Part shown: positions 61,036-64,000 of the stretch, piece by piece
Numbering within the stretch: position 1 is the stretch's first letter
Layout: each line of letters opens with the position of its first letter
Source: an uncultured Oscillospiraceae bacterium
GTDB taxonomy: Bacteria; Bacillota; Clostridia; Oscillospirales; Acutalibacteraceae
Assembly: GCA_900543215.1 (NCBI GenBank)
Contig: UQQR01000007.1
Span: 3,556 to 67,555 of the forward strand
DNA length: 64,000 nucleotides
Direction: 5' to 3'
Translations under genes and position numbers: made by a program
Notes under the pieces: generated by a model
Database searches by the model: none
The model's input: the letters and a program-made list of their open reading frames with translations, nothing else
What the model was told of the DNA's origin: nothing

Positions 61036-62634
61036 ATGTATTCAAAAGAATTTGAAAAGTCTTTAAAGGCGGTTGAGGCTGCAAGAGAAGATAACATTGC
61101 ATTAGAGCCGCGCCGTATGACCGCGGACGAAAAGGACGCCCTTTTAGCGGCTTACCACCCCGATTATAAAAAGAGCGAATTTTCCACCCTTAAAATAGGA
61201 CCGAACAAGGGCGAGCAGGTGCCGCACGAGCTTTGCGAAATGCTTGAGGCACACAGCCGCATTAAGGCGGACGATGTTGATTTAAACGATGTTACATACG
61301 ATGTTGACGTGCTTATAATCGGCGGCGGCGGCGCAGGCGCATCTGCCGCAATTGAGGCGGATAACGCCGGCTCTAAAACTATGATAGTTACAAAGCTGCG
61401 CATAGGCGACGCCAACACAATGATGGCTGAGGGCGGTATCCAAGCGGCTGATAAGCCGAACGATTCTCCCGCCATCCACTTTGTAGACGCTTACGGCGGC
61501 GGTCATTTCGCGGCAAAGCGCGAGCTGCTTTCAAAGCTTGTGTGCGACGCGCCCGAGGCTATTAAGTGGCTTAATGAATTAGGCGTTGAGTTTGATAAAA
61601 CGCCCGACGGCACCATGGTTACCACCCACGGCGGCGGTACTTCGAGAAAGCGTATGCACGCCGCAAAGGATTATTCGGGCGCCGAAATTATGCGTACCTT
61701 GCGCGACGAGGTCTTAAACCGCGGTATCCCGGTTGTGGACTTCACCTCGGCTATCGAGCTTATTCTTGACGAAAACGGCAACGCCGCGGGCGCTGTGCTT
61801 ATGAATATGGAAACCAAGGAGCTTATGGTGGCGCGCGCTAAAACCGTTATTATTGCAACGGGCGGCGCGGGCAGAATGCACTATCAGGGTTTCCCGACCT
61901 CTAACCACTACGGCGCTACGGCGGACGGACTGGTGTTAGCGTACCGTGTAGGCTCAAAGCTTTTGTATGCTGATACGCTTCAGTACCACCCCACGGGAGC
62001 GGCTTTCCCGCAGCAGATATTCGGCGCGCTTGTTACCGAAAAGGTGCGTTCATTGGGCGCTAAGCTTGTTAACCGCGACGGTAAGGTGTTTATGCATCCG
62101 CTTGAAACGCGCGATGTTGCGGCGGCTTCTATCATAAGAGAATGCTCCGACCGTGACGAAGGCGTGGACACCGGCAGCGGCAAGGCGGTTTGGCTTGATA
62201 CCCCGATGATTGAAAAGATTGGCGGCGAGGGCACTATTGAAAAAAGAATTCCCGCTATGATGCGTATGTTCGCAAGCTACGGTATTGATATTCGCAAGGA
62301 GCCGATACTCGTATACCCGACCCTGCACTATCAGAACGGCGGTATAGATATTAACGTTACGGGCATGAGCACCTGCGTTGAAAACCTGTATGTCGCGGGC
62401 GAGGCTGTCGGCGGAATACACGGCAGAAACCGTCTTATGGGCAACTCTCTGCTTGATATAATCGTATTCGGCAGAACCGCGGGCAAAAATGCGGCGGCAA
62501 AATCTAAGGACGTTAAGGTGGGCAAATTAACTCTTGAACACATTAACAAATTTGACGCCGAGCGCGAGGCGGCAGGCATTAAGACCGACGCCATATCTCC
62601 GAAACTTTTACCTGATTACAGAAGGCAAAAATAA
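61036..62634 (+). CDS. frdA: Fumarate reductase-like flavoprotein subunit
   Basis: A 532-residue flavoprotein. It has an N-terminal extension of about 90 residues, then GGGGAGASAAIEA (FAD binding, about 95-107), HGGGTSRKRM, the GATADGLVLA and LQYHPTGAAFP segments, PTLHYQNGGI and VAGEAVGGIHGRNRLMGNS. Conserved His and Arg of the fumarate pocket are visible (HPTG, HGRNR). No membrane anchor subunit follows, so it should be soluble and reduced by the iron-sulfur partner, giving succinate. The covalent-FAD histidine site is not certain from sequence. Confidence 0.92.
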   Translation: MYSKEFEKSLKAVEAAREDNIALEPRRMTADEKDALLAAYHPDYKKSEFSTLKIGPNKGEQVPHELCEMLEAHSRIKADDVDLNDVTYDVDVLIIGGGGAGASAAIEADNAGSKTMIVTKLRIGDANTMMAEGGIQAADKPNDSPAIHFVDAYGGGHFAAKRELLSKLVCDAPEAIKWLNELGVEFDKTPDGTMVTTHGGGTSRKRMHAAKDYSGAEIMRTLRDEVLNRGIPVVDFTSAIELILDENGNAAGAVLMNMETKELMVARAKTVIIATGGAGRMHYQGFPTSNHYGATADGLVLAYRVGSKLLYADTLQYHPTGAAFPQQIFGALVTEKVRSLGAKLVNRDGKVFMHPLETRDVAAASIIRECSDRDEGVDTGSGKAVWLDTPMIEKIGGEGTIEKRIPAMMRMFASYGIDIRKEPILVYPTLHYQNGGIDINVTGMSTCVENLYVAGEAVGGIHGRNRLMGNSLLDIIVFGRTAGKNAAAKSKDVKVGKLTLEHINKFDAEREAAGIKTDAISPKLLPDYRRQK

Positions 62635-62644
62635 AATAACGAAA

Positions 62645-62672
62645 AATCCGAAGTCTTTTCGGACTTCGGATT
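62645..62672 (+). terminator. Terminator of the ldh to frdA block
   Basis: AATCCGAAGTC / GACTTCGGATT stem with a TTTTCG loop, 10 bp after the frdA stop. Confidence 0.85.
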
Positions 62673-62689
62673 ATATAAGGGGTTAAAAA

Positions 62690-63010
62690 ATGATTACCGA
62701 TTTACTTGAAGCGCTGACTATATTCTGCTTTGGGCTTTCATGGCCTATTTCCATCCGCAAATCCATAATCTCACGCACCGCAAAGGGCAAGAGCCTTTTC
62801 TTTGAGGTATTTTTGCTTATCGGCTACGCCTGCGGAATCGCGAGAAAGATTATACAGGTAACAGGCGGCAGCTCAGGCTTTATATTCTATTTAAGCTTCT
62901 TCTTCTATGTGCTTAACTTTATTGAAATTTCGATAGATGTGGCGCTTTATTTCAGAAACAAAAAGCTTGATGAAATAGCTGACCGTGAAAAGGAAACCGT
63001 AAACGCATAA
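62690..63010 (+). CDS. Small membrane protein, PQ-loop/SemiSWEET-like layout
   Basis: A 106-residue protein with three hydrophobic segments (about 5-22, 41-60 and 64-85) and a motif FGLSWPISIRKSI near the first helix, which resembles the PQ-loop. It looks like a half-SWEET sugar-transporter unit, but I cannot confirm the family. Placed between the Frd terminator and rex. Confidence 0.65.
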   Translation: MITDLLEALTIFCFGLSWPISIRKSIISRTAKGKSLFFEVFLLIGYACGIARKIIQVTGGSSGFIFYLSFFFYVLNFIEISIDVALYFRNKKLDEIADREKETVNA

Positions 63011-63043
63011 AAAGATTTAATTTTACAAAAAGGAGGTTGCGTA

Positions 63044-63652
63044 TTGAAAAATTCTTATGTGTCAAGGGCAACTATCGGAAGAATACCTGTTTATTTAAGA
63101 TATCTTAAAAATAATTACCACGGCACCGAGAATATTTCGGCAACCTCTCTGGCAAGAGCGCTTGGACTCGGCGAAGTTCAGGTCCGCAAGGATCTAAGCT
63201 CCGTCAGCGGTGCGGGAAGACCCAAGACCGGCTACAATATAGGAGAGCTTACGCATGTCCTTGAGGAATTTCTGGGCGGCAGAAGCAATGTTGTCATTGT
63301 GGGAGCCGGAAAGCTCGGCAGAGCGTTGCTTGATTACGGCGGATTCGGCGATTACGGACTTAATATAACAGCCGCATTCGACACAGCGGCAGACGATGTA
63401 AGCCACAGCAACAACGGCAAACCTATTTTACCTGCCGACAGACTTGAGGGCTTTTGCGCGGAAAACAATGTTAAAATAGGTATTATAACAGTACCTGCCG
63501 AAGCCGCGCAAGAGGTGTGCGACCGTCTTGTCAGCTGCGGAATTAAAGGCATATGGTGCTTTGCGCCGAGCCACTTGAATGTGCCCGAAGGCGTAGAAGT
63601 GCAGTATGAAAATATGGCGCTTTCGTTGGCTTATCTTAATAAGAAAATATAA
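63044..63652 (+). CDS. rex: Redox-sensing transcriptional repressor Rex
   Basis: A 202-residue Rex: winged-helix N-terminus (ATIGRIPVYLRYLKN, then TSLARALGLGEVQVRKDLS) and a Rossmann domain (GAGKLGRALLDYGG, about 87-100) that reads NADH/NAD ratio. The start is a TTG at 63044 with GGAGG seven bases upstream. Rex commonly controls ldh and anaerobic respiratory genes, matching the block just upstream. I did not find an obvious Rex box beside the ldh promoter. Confidence 0.93.
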   Translation: MKNSYVSRATIGRIPVYLRYLKNNYHGTENISATSLARALGLGEVQVRKDLSSVSGAGRPKTGYNIGELTHVLEEFLGGRSNVVIVGAGKLGRALLDYGGFGDYGLNITAAFDTAADDVSHSNNGKPILPADRLEGFCAENNVKIGIITVPAEAAQEVCDRLVSCGIKGIWCFAPSHLNVPEGVEVQYENMALSLAYLNKKI

Positions 63653-63657
63653 GGAAA

Positions 63658-63684
63658 CAGACCGCATCTGCGGTCTGTTTTTTT
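63658..63684 (+). terminator. Terminator of rex
   Basis: CAGACCGCA / TGCGGTCTG stem followed by eight T residues. Confidence 0.93.
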
Positions 63685-63755
63685 GCATAAAAACTTTTTA
63701 TTATCACAACAGTATTTCCCTGCCGACACAGGGTACTTTTCTAAGCCTTAGCTTG

Positions 63756-63986
63756 GCTAACGCCGGTTTATGGCTTTTAATTTTGCTTAGTTTGTTGCAC
63801 CTGTTATGAACAGGCAATTTGTCACTTCTCTGCTAACGCAGGTTTGTAGTTTTGTACTTTGCTTTAGTCTGCTGCACTCGTGCCGTGCAGGCAAGGGGTT
63901 TGTACTCTGCTAACGCAGGTTTATAGTTTATTACTATTCTGAGCCTGCTTGTGCTCCTGCCGCACGGGCACCCTATTTCTGTGCGG
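63756..63986 (+). repeat. Three 76-77 bp tandem repeats
   Basis: Units start with GCTAACGC-GG-TTTA/GTAG at 63756, 63832 and 63909, spaced 76 and 77 bp. Shared later parts include TTTGCTTAG-TTTGTTGCACCTG and its variants. Short inverted pieces occur inside (CCTGTTATGAACAGG; GTGCCGTGC). No start codon plus long frame supports a gene in 63685-64000; the array runs to the window edge. Confidence 0.65.
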
Positions 63987-64000
63987 ACAGAAATAGGGGA

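Overview
The window looks like a chromosomal segment from an anaerobic, spore-forming gut-type member of Clostridia (Oscillospirales/Ruminococcaceae-like). I infer this from gene content and have run no taxonomic search. Supporting genes are a GerA-type germination operon, a SpoIID-like cell-wall protein, CwlD, the redox regulator Rex, an Hdr/Flx electron-transfer cluster and a TbADH-type secondary alcohol dehydrogenase.

Layout. 1-1.43 kb: rplK, rplA and an initiator tRNA-fMet. 1.43-21.7 kb: an accessory island, apparently a worn integrative element. It carries an orphan cytosine methyltransferase, an Api92-like gene fused by a deletion to a 5'-truncated serine recombinase, and a six-gene overlapping operon on the minus strand (catalytically dead recombinase homologue, active-type recombinase with an extra domain, two proteins sharing that domain, two ParB-fold proteins). 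It also carries paired XRE regulators, three metallophosphoesterases, a DUF3990/HTH pair, an orphan RelB-like antitoxin, a macrodomain protein, a lone nucleotidyltransferase, and an RnlAB toxin-antitoxin pair whose toxin carries an N-terminal RNase H. The island ends in a 400-bp zone of hairpins, one of which resembles the anticodon arm of tRNA-fMet.

21.7-51.4 kb is mostly core genome: a HAD hydrolase, a DUF5058 membrane pair with an M20 peptidase, a ribbon-helix-helix regulator with clpB, secondary alcohol dehydrogenase, tRNA-Val, and a P-type ATPase. A methionine ABC transporter follows; its binding protein is circularly permuted and a Met/Cys-rich leader peptide precedes it. Then come malic enzyme, radA and cwlD, a gene broken by one stop codon, hemW, pduL, and a five-gene sporulation/germination operon.

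51.5-63.7 kb is one co-directional metabolic block: ldh, fumC, hdrBCA, an MvhD-like subunit, two iron-sulfur subunits, an FNR-like flavoprotein, and a soluble fumarate reductase-like pair, with rex just downstream. I infer a cytoplasmic route in which NADH electrons are confurcated or bifurcated through Hdr/Flx, with fumarate (made by FumC from malate) as a likely terminal acceptor. The window ends in three 76-77 bp tandem repeats without a recognisable gene.
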